NCBI GenBank assembly: GCA_963989385.1
Contig: OZ022502.1
Span: forward strand, 7,284,501 to 7,348,500
Length of the DNA stretch: 64,000 bases
From: Ctena decussata
Lineage: Eukaryota; Mollusca; Bivalvia; Lucinida; Lucinidae
Reading direction: 5' to 3'
In this document: positions 21,257 through 32,139 of the stretch, piece by piece
Layout of the letters: every line of letters begins with the position of its first letter
Position numbering within the stretch: position 1 is the stretch's first letter
Program-made: the position numbers and the translations under genes
Notes under the pieces: model-generated
What the model saw: only the letters and a program-made list of their open reading frames with translations
What the model was told of the DNA's origin: nothing
Database searches by the model: none

Positions 21257-24200
21257 ATGGATTGTTATTCTGCTGCTGCTGATCTTAAGAATCTTCTGGT
21301 TGCCCATAGTAATGCTGAGACCCAAGTTGCTGCTCTTGGTAAGTTACCCTTTTAAAATTTGTTTCTTATTAAAAATTCACACTTAAAGGGCGAATTTTGA
21401 AAATAGCTTAATTTGAATTAATTTTTGTGCTCAACTCACCTGAGCATGTTATTTTCTCTGCTGATGAATATGAAAATGCCAACAAATGTTGACATTTTAA
21501 CATTCATAAGCTGTTTGCATTTCATATAAGCTTAGAAAATTTTATACCCAGCTAGCATGAAATTTTCTCTGCTGATAAATATGAAAATGCCAACTTATAT
21601 TTATAAGCAGAGAAAATTTGATACTCAGCTAAACTGAGCAAGAAAACAACTGTACTTATCAATAATTTGCTATTTATTAACAGATGAAATTTCATGCTCA
21701 GCTGAGGAGCATGAAAAAAGATTTATAACCTTGGGGCCAGGTTATTCTGTACTGCCACTTGATCATTTACTTCTACAAGCTTTCGCTGTAAGGGATAATT
21801 TAGTCTGATTCAAAGTTATTGTGAAAAAGTGGTGGTTTGGGGATAAAATATGCATATTAGCCAAGTCTCACAAGGATCCTGTTTCCATAAGATTTTCAAA
21901 TCTCACTTATTTTTCAGTACACAAATGTGAAGTACACAGTTTTTGTTTTGTTAATTTCTCCATCGAGTTTTACGTTTAATGAAACAGTGAACTAGAAATG
22001 CATACTTTTTATACGCCCGTTTTGAAAAAACGGACGTATTATGTCGTGGCGCTGTCCGTCCGTCTGTCCGTCCGTCCGTCCATCCGTAAACATTCTTGTG
22101 CGCGCCATAACTCAGTAACCATTTGGGATATCTTCATGAAATTTTGTAGGCATATGTATTAGGTAGGGGGAACGTGTCGCGTACAAGAATGGTTGCTCCC
22201 CCTTCCTTGGTTTCAAAGTTATGCCCCTTTGATTGTTTTTTTACCCTACAGGTCTTGTGCGCGCCAGAACTAGATAAATGTTTGGGATATCTTCATGAAA
22301 CTTCATAGCAATGTGTATGAAGTCTCAACGATGTGTCGCGCACAACAATGGTTGCTCTCCCTTTCTTTGTTACTGAGTTACATCCCTTTTCTTAGGTTTT
22401 TTTCGGCTATTTTTGTGTATACTTATGTTGTGCATACATTAACTCTGTAACTATTTGGAATATCATGATGAACCTTTATAGCAATGTGCATGATCACAAG
22501 ATGATATGTCGCATATAAGAATGGTTGCTCCCCCTTTCTTAATTTTGGAGTAAACTCCCTTTCCTCCGTCCTTAAACATTCTTGTGTGCGCCATAACTCA
22601 GTAACCATTTGGGATATCTTCATGAAATTTTGTAGACATACATAGTAGGTAGGGAGAATGTATCGCATACAAGAATGTTTGCTCCCCCTTCCTTAGTTTC
22701 CAAGTTATGCCCCTTTGATTGTTTTTTTTTTCCTGCAGGTCTTGTGTGCGCCATACCTAGATAACTGTTTGGGATATCTTCATGAAACTTCATAGCAATG
22801 TGTATGTAGTCCCAGTGTTGTGTTGCGTTTAACAATGGTTGCTCTCCCTTTCTTTGTTACTGAGTTACATCCCTTTTATTAGTTTTTTCGGCTATTTTTG
22901 TGTATACTTATGTTGTGCATACATTAACCCGGAAACTGTTTGGAATATCATGATGAAACTTTATAGCAATGTGCATGATCACAAGATAATGTGTCACATA
23001 TAAGAATGGTTGCTCCCTCTTTCTTAATTTTTGAGTAACCTCCCTTTGTTCATAATTTTTAGGCATTTCCATTCACTCCATATCTCCTTCACCCTTTGAA
23101 ATATTAGAATGAAACTTTGTAGGAATGTGTGTAATAATGGGGCAATGTATCCAGAGCAAGAACCACGACTCTGGCTTGCTTACTGGATTATCTGCCCATG
23201 CATAAATTTCCTGTTTACTCTGTAACTCCTTAACCGTTTAGAATATTTTAACATAACTTTATGGAGATGTGTATATTGTCAAGGGAATATATTAGATCAT
23301 ATAATGGTATATCTAGTATACATGAATTTAGTTTATGAATTATCTCTCTTGTGTGACTTTGGCATTACTCAACCTAGGAGCCACTTCTCCTTCGAAGCTG
23401 ATTTTTGGTATACTAATAGTATTTGATGTGTTAAATATTTAAATAATGTTGCCGTCATTAGTTAAAGTGTGGTTTCCCCTACTTGTCTGTCTGTCCTTAC
23501 ATAAACAATCTTGTTCATTCTATAATTCCTTTATGACATTACAACGGGCGTATTATGCGCCGCTTGCGAAGCCCTTGTTTATTCTTGTGCAAAGCACTAA
23601 AAAAAGGTTTCCAAACTTGTTAGTTGGAGAGCAATTTTTTGTGACTATAGTCTTACCAAATTTACCTAATTAACTCCTTCCAGTTATTGTCACCCGACGT
23701 AGGCGGAGGGGGACTATAGAAATGACCCTCGTCCGTCCGTGTGTGCGTCCGTCCGTCCTTCCGTCTGTCCTTCCGTCCGTCCGAAATCTTGTCCCCGCAA
23801 CTCCTCCTACGTCTTTCATCGGATAGTTTTGAAATTTTACAGATTGTATTCTTATGATATGAAGATGTGCATGTGGTTTTCGATTTTTGTTTCGGCCATT
23901 TTTGATGGAGTTACAGCCCTTGCTGACTCAGACCTTCAGAAATCTTGTCCCTGCAACTCCTCCTACATCTTTCATCAGATTGATTTGAAATTTTACTGAT
24001 TATATTCTTACGATATGAAGATGTGCTTGTGGTTTGTTATTTTTGTTTCGGCCATTTTTAATGGAGTTACAGCCCTTGCTGACTTAGACCTTGTCCCCGC
24101 AACTCCTGCAACATCTTGTATCAGATTGACTTGAAATTGTGCAGAATGTTTCATCATGATCTGAAGATGTGCATGTGATTTTGGAATTTCAATTGTCCTA

Positions 24201-27200
24201 TTTTTCACAAAGTTATGGCCCTTTGTTGGTTTTTGATATTTTTCCAACTTTTGAACCGTTTGACCGAGAGAGCTGAAATTTGGTATGCTATTAGCATTTG
24301 GTAAATTGAGTATTCTGATTATTGTTAGGATGTGCTAAATTATAAGTGACAGAGTTATTCCCCTTTCATAGATAATAGACATTCACTTAAAGGTAAAGGG
24401 ATAACTCCAGAACTATTCATATTAATGGGCTGAATTTTCATAAATGCATTGTTCATTTTTCATCAGATTCATATAAGCAGGATTATGGCTCTTGTTTTTT
24501 TGTTACTGGGTATACAGTCTTGATGTTTTGGTCATTTTGTAAGGGCCTATAGTTTCAGTAACCTGATTTTACACATATATGCCCCGTTCTGAACTTAAGT
24601 ATTTTATAAAGAGGCCCAGTAATTGGGTATATGTCTTTGTATATGTTCAGTTATCATTTGCTTACCAGGTTCTGTAATATATATATTTTCTGTTTTTGGC
24701 CGTACATTTACTCTGAAACAGAATAAAGGGCTGAAGTTTGTGACACATTTCAAACGTCGGGTGACACTTGGCCGATGGCCTTTTATGTTCTGAAAGAAAG
24801 ATTTAGGAAAAAAAATGTTTTGGTAATTCTATTATGACAATTAAAATGGCTAGATTTGGAAATATACTTGCATGATTAATGTGTTTGTTTTTTCTGTGAA
24901 GACAATAGTTTATGCAATGCTTCTGAATAAATCTAGAAATCAGTAAAAACTCAAATGATGATGATAACAATGAATAAATAACTGCTTTCCACAATGTCTT
25001 ATCTATGTATTTCTGAGTATTTCAGAATTACGAGGGGCGTTCGAAAAGATTTGCAAATGACATAATTTCTCGGTAACTACCATCCAGACAGAACTTCTGA
25101 TTGCAAAAACACATAAAGCTATAATATGCGTATAGAAGTCTGCAAACTCGGTGCAATTTTTTTAAAACGGACGCATTTTTAACTTCTTTGAAAGAGGTAT
25201 ACCCTAAAGACACTGCAGAATTTTACTTTAGTAGGCCGTAATACATATATCCGCAGTCTTTGATTTTTTTTTATCTTTGTTAATTAAAGACAATGCCCAG
25301 ACAATGTTGTCCTGTAAATATCGCGGAAATTGTTTTTAATCTAGGTTCCATACTGGCCCCGGAATATGGATTATCCGTAGTTTTATGTGGTAACAATTTC
25401 TCCATTTCTACTAAAATTTTATGATTTTGTGATGAAAACAAGTGTATTTGAATAAAATTTTTGTCAGCAAGAGCATTTACATTGGTCAACGAAAACTTGT
25501 CAATAAATTCGAATTTATGCCCAAAACGAAGCCTCTACAAGCCTTCAAAAATGACGTTAACGTAAATTTCAATAACGCCATAAGAACTGCGCGTTGTTTT
25601 GCAAGGAATAAATCGATAACAGTTGCCACTCTTCTAACTTTTGTCTGGATATTTTTGGCAACGATGGACAAGCAAATGACAATGATTAATTTTGTATTTA
25701 CAAGGATATTTGACTTGAATGCCTAACACTGAAAAGATTTCACATATAAAATTAGCCCAGTGGTATGAGTGTGACCTATTAAAATGCGTTATAACTCAAT
25801 AAGGAAAAGTGTCTTTGTATAGTGTTTGGTATTATTGTAAAGACAAAATGCAGTGCTTTTAGTACATGTTTGGCAGCTGTACCTAGCATGCCCCTAAACA
25901 AAGTCATGAAGCCATTTGCAAAACTTTTCGAACGCCCCTCGTATACTGACCAAACTTTGGAAGTGCTGAGAATAGGTGAGATTTCATGTTATGTTGTGCG
26001 TTTTGTTCTAAAAATATATATTTATTAGTGATATGAATACAGCTCATATCATGTACAAAATTTTAGTTTGCTCAGAGTGGATGAGTAAACATTTTTTCAG
26101 CCATTTTTAACAAGGGACAATAACCCTACTCTCAGAGCAAAGATTTGACCCCTATTTTTGTCAAAAATGACAATAGTAGAGTTGCTCCTTCTGATACTGT
26201 ACCAATCCACTGATTTGCCAATACTATTGCTCTTCAAATTTGTTATATATCTATTACACAGAGAAGAGCTATTTCTAGGAAAAAGTAAGGGATGTCTGAT
26301 GTCCTTAGTAGAGAAGAAGCCCTGGAAATTACCATATTAACCTTTAGTGTTCCAATCAGTCTGCTGTTTTTCACCAACAGATTATAAAGAATTATCTGAA
26401 TACTCTGATATGAAAAATATCACTACCATGAAATGCTTCATTTTTCAAATAAACAGTAAAACTTCAATGACCTGAACAGGCTATTGAAGTTTTACTGTTT
26501 CTTAGAAAAGTAGTTCCAGCCAAAGGTAGTTCCAGCTGTCCAAGATTTGTTACTATATAAATTGAACTCTGGGGACCCAAGGACGAGTTCTAGCTGGGCA
26601 GGAAAATGAGCCATCAGGGTTCAAGCCACAAGAAGTTTCACTGTATGTTTTTTTCTGGCTAAAGCACTGGTACTAGCATTCTGATGGCTGGTGCAAATTA
26701 AGCTGTATCCATGACATGAAATTGTATCTATAAATTCATGTATCACTTAATCCTGATGAAACTTAATGTACATGTGAGGTTAAGTTTAAAAATTGAAATG
26801 TTAAAATAGAAACTATAAAATCTAAAATATAAAGTATAAAATATAGGATCATTTGTATGCATTCCCAATTTCCTTAAAATTTTGCTATTTTTGAATGACT
26901 AGCACACATGGATGCATACATCCAAAAGCTCCAGTTTATCTGTTACAAAATCAGGTCAGGGTGACCTGTAACCAAAATCCATGCCATGACTGGTTTGACT
27001 GGTTTTGGATTTCAGCCATATATCTCAGCATCTGAAAGCATCAAGTCTTTGAAATTCCATCAGTGCATGCACCCAACAGCTCCAATATTCTTGCCTTTTA
27101 GGTGTAGATGCACCCATCTGTCAGTTTACATCATGTCCCTAGTGGTTTTAAACTTGACCACTTTATGTGCCATGACAGACTCTTAAAAAACTAGATCCAC

Positions 27201-30200
27201 TTTCACCCGAACCTGCACCACATCTGGTTTTCAAGCTAGGTCCTGTATTTCAGCTTCCATATGCCTGGCATCTGAGATTTTATCAGTGGTCACTTATAAC
27301 TAGGTCATGGTGACCAATTTTTGCAAAAATCATCACCATGTCTGAATTTTTTCCTTGTCATTGTAATTCTGCTTCCATAAGCATGTGTTTTTGAAGCTTC
27401 ATCAATGCATGTACAAACAGCTCTAACTGTAGCTGCTACTAATCAAGGTCACCACCTCTATCTTTTTTAGCTATGCACTGAATCATCACTTTCCATAAGT
27501 TTGAGGCCTTGGAAACTCTATCAGTGCATTTGCCCAACAGCTCCAGGTCACTTGGCACTAAAACTAGGTCATCATGACCTACATCACAAAAGCCAGCTCC
27601 CTGTCTGGTTTTCAAGCTCAGCTGTGTAACTCTTCACTTCCCATCAGCCAGCTCCAGGTCATCTGCCACAAACTAGGTCACAGACACCTACTTTCTTATG
27701 GATGGACATCTCCCAAGCAAAGATATCAGTAGAGTTTTTACTGAAGTAGGCTTAACTGCAAGACAAACCAGCCACAGCCATCCAGTTAATACTTATTTTT
27801 TTCTTTGCTCATGTAATTGCTTTCACTGATATGTTTTAAGTTGCAAAACATTGCAAACATTATTTAAAAAATAAAGTTATTTGCCCTTCACTGAGTCTAG
27901 TGGAAGGTTACTCCCTTTGACTTTATTCTTCATTGTTTTAATTTGTTTATGCTTCTATCTTTCTATATTTCCAGATGATCAGATAAATGGTTTGAGTCAA
28001 CAGAGCCTGGTATCAGCCCTAGATGGTAACAAGTCTCAAGATTTACACCTCAGTCTACGTCTCTCTGTCTGTGAGGGGGTCAAGGTCATGTACAACAAGT
28101 ATCAGGACAAGAAATGGTCACAGGTAAAACTTTGTTTATATAGTATCTATAGAGGAAAGCATTGAGCTGCTGAACTGACACATGTTTTCCTTATTTTGCT
28201 AAATCATTTGTTTTCCACAGTTAACTCATTAAGTACCAAAAAGCAGACAACAAAATTTACGTCTGCAAAAATTCAAAAAATGCCTTGCCCAAGACATTAC
28301 ATATTTAGAATTCAAAGACTAGAGGGCAAACAGTGTAGATCCACATGAGGCGGCTCATTATGAGCCGCCTCATCAGGATCTACGCTGTTTGCAAATTCTG
28401 CTATTTTCGTCACTGGTGCTTAAAGCGTTAACATCCATCTGAGCAAATAATGAATGGCATAGTCTTATTTAAGGTGTATGGGTACATCTCCATGTTTATC
28501 TGCCATTTTTATGTAACTTCCTATTTGCTTTCCTGGATAGCATAGCCCTTCTAAATTTAGGTCAACTCTTAAATTGAGGATTTTCTCCTAAGGGAGTAGA
28601 TTCTATTAAGACTTGACCCCAACTGGGGTGGGCAGCAAAACTGAAGATGGTTGCTGCCCATGAATGTTCAATCCATACACTTAAACCAAGAAAAAACACA
28701 ACAAAAGTAAACTCATCCAGTTCTCACCTGTTAAGAAAGAGATCAGCTAGTCCATTTTATGAACAATCTTATTTGTGCCATGCCAGTTCAAGCACAGAAC
28801 TGGCATGGGCCATATAAAAGATAGCTCTGAAAGTAGACTGTCATGACTCATATCTGACTGGCACTGGAGCTATAGGTAGAACAGGATTTTTTTTGCAAGG
28901 GCAAATAACTCACAAATAATGAAATATGATTGATCTTTGATATGCAAGTAATGTCTCAATGAAGTTTCATGAACATATTCCAGTAGGTTAAGGAGCTTTG
29001 GCCAGGACATGAAAGCCCTAAAATGGGCTTCATATCAGTGCTCCCTAACATTTCATCAAGATGCATGCAAGTTTTAACGATCATGAAAGTTTCCAAAGGG
29101 TTAAGGAGCTAAAAACTTGGGCATGAAGTTTTGGCAAGGGTAAATAGCTATAAATTAAGAGTCCAAGAGATGCCTTTTGTATTCTTGATACTTAAACATA
29201 TTAAAGTGAGTGCATGAGTGAAACTTGGTAAAGGAGCTATAGTCCAGACCAGAAAGGACCTCTGACAGTTTCCATGCAAATTTGCCTATTTTTCGACAAA
29301 TTACTGCCGCTTTCTTGGGAAGCCAAAAATAAAACTTTTAGCATTTACGGGTAGACTTATTCTTTATGAAGAGGTTTTGATATTGCTTTTGAACAATTAT
29401 TACATCTGCATACTAACTCTCACTGATTCTCGCAAGAGGGGTAAGTGAAATTTTCAGTCATACTAAATATATATATTTTTCGCGTTTTCTTATTTAATGA
29501 AATTTATTTGTTAACTATGCTTAAAATGAGGTAAAACACTATAGCTGGTCATAGTATGCAATTATTTGTAAATAAAAAGTATGCTAGCCTTATTTTAAGA
29601 CAGAGAGGGTCTAATTACCCCACCCACTTTTCAGTGTTTCAGCTGTAGACTATCTTTCCCCCCCCCCCCCCCACCCCACCGTGCCTCAGCTCGCCACTCA
29701 TATATAATGTGTATATTGACAGTACAAGTACACATATGCATGCAAAGTGGCAAGTGGCTTGCTGAGGCACGGGGGGGGGGGGGGGGGGGGGGAAGCATCT
29801 CTTTTCCTATTTTCCATACATTCAATGGTAAAAACTTGCTTTTTACACCAAAAATCTATGTCTACGTGTGATATATTTGAAACATTATTTTTGTGCCAAT
29901 TGTAGGGAGTTCAGAGCAACACATTTCAATAAAAATTTTGAAGTATAGAGAAAGTTCATTTTTCCCCATTTTTATAGGCAAATTTACATTACAAGGTAAC
30001 TCATAAATTCCCATATTATTATATCCTATTAAGCTAAATGCAAGTTTTTAGGAACATATCCCAAAGGATAAAGTAGCTTCAGCAAGGCAAATAATTCTTA
30101 AATTAAGGGACCAAAGAGTTGTCTTTTTCAAGATGTGTTTACACATTAAGATGAAGTTCTATGCAAAATCCCACATGAACAAGAAGTAACAGCCTGGACA

Positions 30201-30424
30201 AAAATTTTACTAGTAATGATCAAACCATCATTTGACTGTTATTACATAAATGTTATGTTGTATATTTTCAGGTGCAAGAGACAGCCAGATGTATCATCCA
30301 GAATCTTGATGGCGATCTCGAGATGCCACTCCCTATAACATCATCACCAGGGGGCAGCACCAGTGTTGACAAGGCAGCTGACAAGTGGTCTATGGCTTTC
30401 TGTGAGTTCTACAGAGACAACTAA
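21257..30424 (+). CDS. three-exon gene, copy 1: unrecognised ~127-aa protein
   Basis: Coding exons are 21257-21338 (ATG in CATAATGG context, 27 codons plus one base), 27975-28123 (149 bp) and 30272-30424 (153 bp, TAA stop). Donors (G|GTAAGT, CAG|GTAAAA) and acceptors (TTTCCAG, ATTTTCAG) are canonical. Phases join cleanly and the frame is open throughout. The protein begins MDCYSAAADLKNLLVAHSNA; the middle has SLRLSVCEGVKVMYNKYQDK; the end has PGGSTSVDKAADKWSMAFCE then FYRDN. Exons 1 and 2 look helical, and exon 3 starts helical then has a Pro/Ser/Gly linker and an aromatic tail. There is no signal peptide or membrane segment. A TGA lies in frame shortly upstream of the ATG. An acceptor-like TAAAAG at 21236 means the first exon could instead be internal to a longer gene. 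I do not recognise the family. Two paralogous copies are at 39310 and 55608. Confidence 0.7.
21424..21720. repeat. intronic palindromic repeat, copy 1
   Basis: The arms AAATTTTCTCTGCTGATAAA and TTTATAAGCAGAGAAAATTT occur twice, flanked by GCTCAGCTGAGC-like blocks. Present at the same intron position in copies 2 (39483-39770) and 3 (55822-56030). Confidence 0.65.
22012..23577 (+). mobile_element. tandem-unit insertion element B with TTTA duplication
   Basis: Copy 2 has the uninterrupted site (GCATACTATTTTATTCTTG, about 40250), so the ends are resolved. The flanks are TTTA at 22008-22011 and TTTA at 23578-23581. The element starts TACGCCCGTTTTGAAAAAAC, then a CCGTCCGTCTGTCCGTCC tract. Tandem units of about 180-200 bp each carry CATAACTCAGTAACCATTTG, ATGAAACTTCATAGCAATGT and GTTATGCCCCTTTG. 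It ends with ACGGGCGTATTATGCGCCGC and a short hairpin, then CCCTTG. No coding potential. Confidence 0.85.
23688..24782 (+). mobile_element. tandem-unit insertion element C with TTAT duplication
   Basis: Copy 2 shows the exact empty site (CCAGTTATGTTCTGAAAG at about 40362). TTAT flanks at 23684-23687 and 24783-24786. It begins TGTCACCCGACGTAGGCGGA with a CCGTCCGTGTGTGCGTCCGT tract. Units of about 150 bp follow (CGCAACTCCTCCTACATCTT, TTGAAATTTTACAGATTGTA, GAGTTACAGCCCTTGCTGAC). The opening TGTCACCCGACGT is inverted at 24754-24767, and a GGCCGATGGCC hairpin forms the extreme end. Non-coding. Confidence 0.85.
25031..25941. mobile_element. 911-bp TA-flanked mariner-type MITE
   Basis: The ends CGAGGGGCGTTCGAAAAGAT and the inverse TTTTCGAACGCCCCTCG are flanked by TA. 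Copies 2 and 3 have the empty site (CAGAATTCTACTGACC). The end sequence resembles mariner termini that begin ACGAGG. The interior has no recognisable transposase. Confidence 0.85.
26454..26646. mobile_element. small intronic MITE, copy 1
   Basis: The outer ends are ACAGTAAAACTTCAATGACC and the inverse GGCTTGAACC-type block GCCACAAGAAGTTTCACTGT. An additional full hairpin AACAGTAAAACTTCAATG / CATTGAAGTTTTACTGTT-like lies at the left. The same insertion is in copy 2 at 41145-41340. Confidence 0.6.
26930..27690. repeat. intron 1 unit array with IR3 palindromes, copy 1
   Basis: About five degenerate units of ~170 bp share 'CATCAGTGCATGCACCCAAC', 'AGCTCCAGGTCA' and 'AGGTCAnnnTGACC' phrases. The perfect palindromes AGGTCAGGGTGACCT (26953-26967) and AGGTCATCATGACCT (27566-27580) match the consensus estrogen-response IR3 site. 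A third at 27302-27316 has one mismatch. Confidence 0.75.
28221..28431. mobile_element. palindromic MITE in intron 2, copy 1
   Basis: The ends GTTAACTCATTAAGTACCAA and TGGTGCTTAAAGCGTTAAC are imperfect inverses. The centre is a 63-bp hairpin (28328-28391) around GAGGCGGCTCATTATGAGCC. The same site is 42909-43089 in copy 2 (hairpin arm deleted), and in copy 3 it is split by another insertion (59701-61465). Confidence 0.75.
28469..28687. mobile_element. palindromic MITE, best-preserved copy
   Basis: The outer ends are TTAAGGTGTATGGGTACATC and TCCATACACTTAAA. The inner arms are GTCAACTCTTAAATTGAGGA and TCTATTAAGACTTGACCCC. Orthologous copies lie in copies 2 (43123-43337) and 3 (61510-61728). 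Older relatives are at 180-425, 4340, 14525 and 50390. Confidence 0.7.
29257..29989. mobile_element. insertion private to copy 1, with homopolymer hairpin
   Basis: Copy 2 (about 43905) joins the two flanks directly. The ends share GCAAATTTGCCTAT inverted (29276 and about 29970). Nested inside is a hairpin (29655-29795) whose arms are a C15 tract plus GTGCCTCAGC and GCTGAGGCAC plus a G22 tract. Non-coding. Confidence 0.65.
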
Positions 30425-30885
30425 GAGTAACTTGGACAACTTGAGTAGAACCACCACTTGCAACTTTTTGTGAATACTAAAGGGACACTATGAATGTGAT
30501 ACTCTTTTACTATTATGTGCTCTAAACAGTGTAATAGACTAACCATTTTATATGTAAATCTGACCATAAAATGTTTGTGTCAGTAGATGTGACTAAATTT
30601 GTCTGTTCAAGTTAATAGATACAGATTGTACTTGAGGTGAACATGATATTAGTAGACTTAATTTTCAGTTGTATAAGCAAGACATTAGACTTTTATTTCT
30701 GTGATATCATAGACTGTTCCTATACATCAAATGAGCTTCTGCATTGTTGATGTCATATTGTATTTAATCTTTGTATTTAATCTCTGTGGGTATGTTTTCT
30801 CCTATTTCAGTGCTAGAGATACAATATATAATATATGATTATTTTAAATAACAACATCCACAATTCTGTCCATCTGAATTTACAT

Positions 30886-31129
30886 TAGCCATGAAAGGGC
30901 AAAACCAATAAAGTGGAATGTGCACCCAGCAAAGACTCAGATTAGCTTGGGCATCCACCCAATCTGTTCAGAGTTTTCACTGTGCACTTGAAAGGTAGCT
31001 AAGGGACTAAGCTAGCTCCATCCAGACAGTAGAGACTCTGATCAGATTGGGCAGATGTTGAGGCTGATCCGAGTCTTTGCTGTGCTGTGTACACATGCCA
31101 CTTTGCTTGTTTTGTTGTGTCGCAGCTCA
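30886..31129. mobile_element. palindromic MITE inside the 3' UTR, copy 1
   Basis: The outer arms are AAAACCAATAAAGTGGAATG and the inverse CATGCCACTTTGCTTGTTTT. The inner arms carry GACTCAGATTAGCTTGGGCA and TCTGATCAGATTGGGCAGAT. The family also occurs at 58507-58725. It lies between the stop codon and the AATAAA, so it would be transcribed as a long stem. Confidence 0.75.
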
Positions 31130-31211
31130 CATAGTCTTTGAATGTTGTTGATATGAATTTTAATATGTGCTATGCATGATGTATGTTAATTCTATTGTTA
31201 TGTGATAAGCA

Positions 31212-31217
31212 AATAAA
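31212..31217 (+). promoter_or_regulatory. poly(A) signal, gene copy 1
   Basis: AATAAA, 790 bp after the TAA. Conserved at the same place in copies 2 (45167-45172) and 3 (63696-63701), each followed by T-rich sequence. Confidence 0.7.
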
Positions 31218-31305
31218 ATACAGAAATATATTTTTTCTTCTTAAATTCTTTTCCTTTTTCCTGATTCATAGTGGCATCTCTCTAATCTGTCTACCGTATT
31301 TCTTT

Positions 31306-31558
31306 GATGGGCCACGTAGTGCAGTCGGTAGGGCCTCTGACTTATGAGCCAGAGGTCCCGGGTTCGATACTTTCATTTTTACCTCCCCTGATTCAAGAAG
31401 GGCAGTTGTCAGTTACTGGTGAAAGTAAGTGCACTTAGTACTGGTTAACCACTTGGGTCTAAGACTGCCCAGGAATAGTGTGGTTAGGTTAACTGACCAT
31501 CCTGACATGACCATAGCTGTTAACAATAACGTTAAACAATAATACAACAACAACAACT
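31306..31558 (+). mobile_element. tRNA-headed SINE with GTATTTCTTT target duplication
   Basis: Flanked by GTATTTCTTT at 31296-31305 and 31559-31568. The head GGGCCACGTAGTGCAGTCGG … GGTCCCGGGTTCGATA carries tRNA A- and B-box promoter sequences. The body CAGTTGTCAGTTACTGGTGA … TGCCCAGGAATAGTGTGG resembles the conserved central part of bivalve SINEs. The tail ends in ACAACAACAAC. Part of the head after the B box is deleted compared with the copy at 63790. The site is empty in copy 2 (about 45265). Confidence 0.85.
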
Positions 31559-31574
31559 GTATTTCTTTTGTCAT

Positions 31575-31660
31575 AACAAGGAGGTTTTTGCCTCCTGTAA
31601 GATGGATCTACATTTTTGGGGTTGTTTTGTAATGGAAGATCCCATCTAATAGCAGCATTT
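31575..31660. repeat. fold-back hairpin copy
   Basis: AAGATGGATCTACATTTTTG and GGGGTTGTTTTGTAATGGAA with a GGAGGTTTTTGCCTCC mini-hairpin. A member of the family at 45285-45400, partly eroded. Confidence 0.5.
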
Positions 31661-31798
31661 CATTAGGCTGATTTAGATATTTTCCCTCATTCTAGAGAGG
31701 GCAATTAAAAGAAATATGGTACCTTAATCTAAACTGTGACTAGCATAGAATTTGAGCTACCACTTTTCACCATAAAACAAGATTGATCTACATTTTTA

Positions 31799-32139
31799 GC
31801 TCACCTCAGCCGAAGGCTCCGGGGGAGCTTATAGGATTGGCAGGCTCCCTCCTCGTTGTCATTGTCTGTGCGTCTGTCAACAATTTCAAACAACTTCTCC
31901 TCTGAAACTACTGGGCCAATTGTAATCAATTGTAATTGCCTCTAGGGGTCATGAGAACAAAAAGTTATTCAAATGGTCCTGGTCACAGGGCCAACATGGC
32001 CACCATGCCCATATATGGAAAAAAAATCTTCTCCAGAATCAATAGGCCAATGGTCTTGAAAATTGGTATATAGCATCAGGTATGTAAGTACCACCAAGAT
32101 TGTTCAAATTATGACCTTGGGATGGCTGTGACCTTTTTA
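31799..32139 (+). mobile_element. 5' part of element D1 (E/F-type)
   Basis: TTTA precedes GCTCACCTCAGCCGAAGGCT. CTGTGCGTCTGTC and CTTCTCCTCTGAAACTACTG follow, as in element F. The body stops at GTGACCTTTTTA, where element D2 is inserted. The phrase resumes after D2 as TTTACGATATGGTCAAATTT (35307 on), just as F reads through ACCTTTTTATGG…GGTCAAATTTT. D1 is therefore truncated at about 35325, where copy 2 begins. Confidence 0.7.

Larger units (their letters stand above)
18342..31798 (+). repeat. segmental duplication, copy 1
   Basis: Long near-identical alignment by eye to copy 2 (about 35325-45600) and copy 3 (52708 to the window end). It includes upstream sequence, three exons, introns and 3' UTR in the same order. 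Differences are scattered substitutions plus whole insertions (elements at 22012, 23688, 25031 and 29257 are private to copy 1). The upstream part resembles copy 3, and the part from 24.8 to 31.2 kb resembles copy 2. Confidence 0.85.

Noticed and set aside
25442..25726. Mariner transposase in the TA-flanked 911-bp element
   Set aside because: The 94-codon frame there lacks any mariner motif and its size is too small.
29631..29825. Poly-proline/poly-glycine frame
   Set aside because: It arises from the C15 and G22 homopolymers of a hairpin.
31212..31558. SINE as part of the gene 3' UTR
   Set aside because: The conserved AATAAA lies before it and copy 2 ends normally without it.
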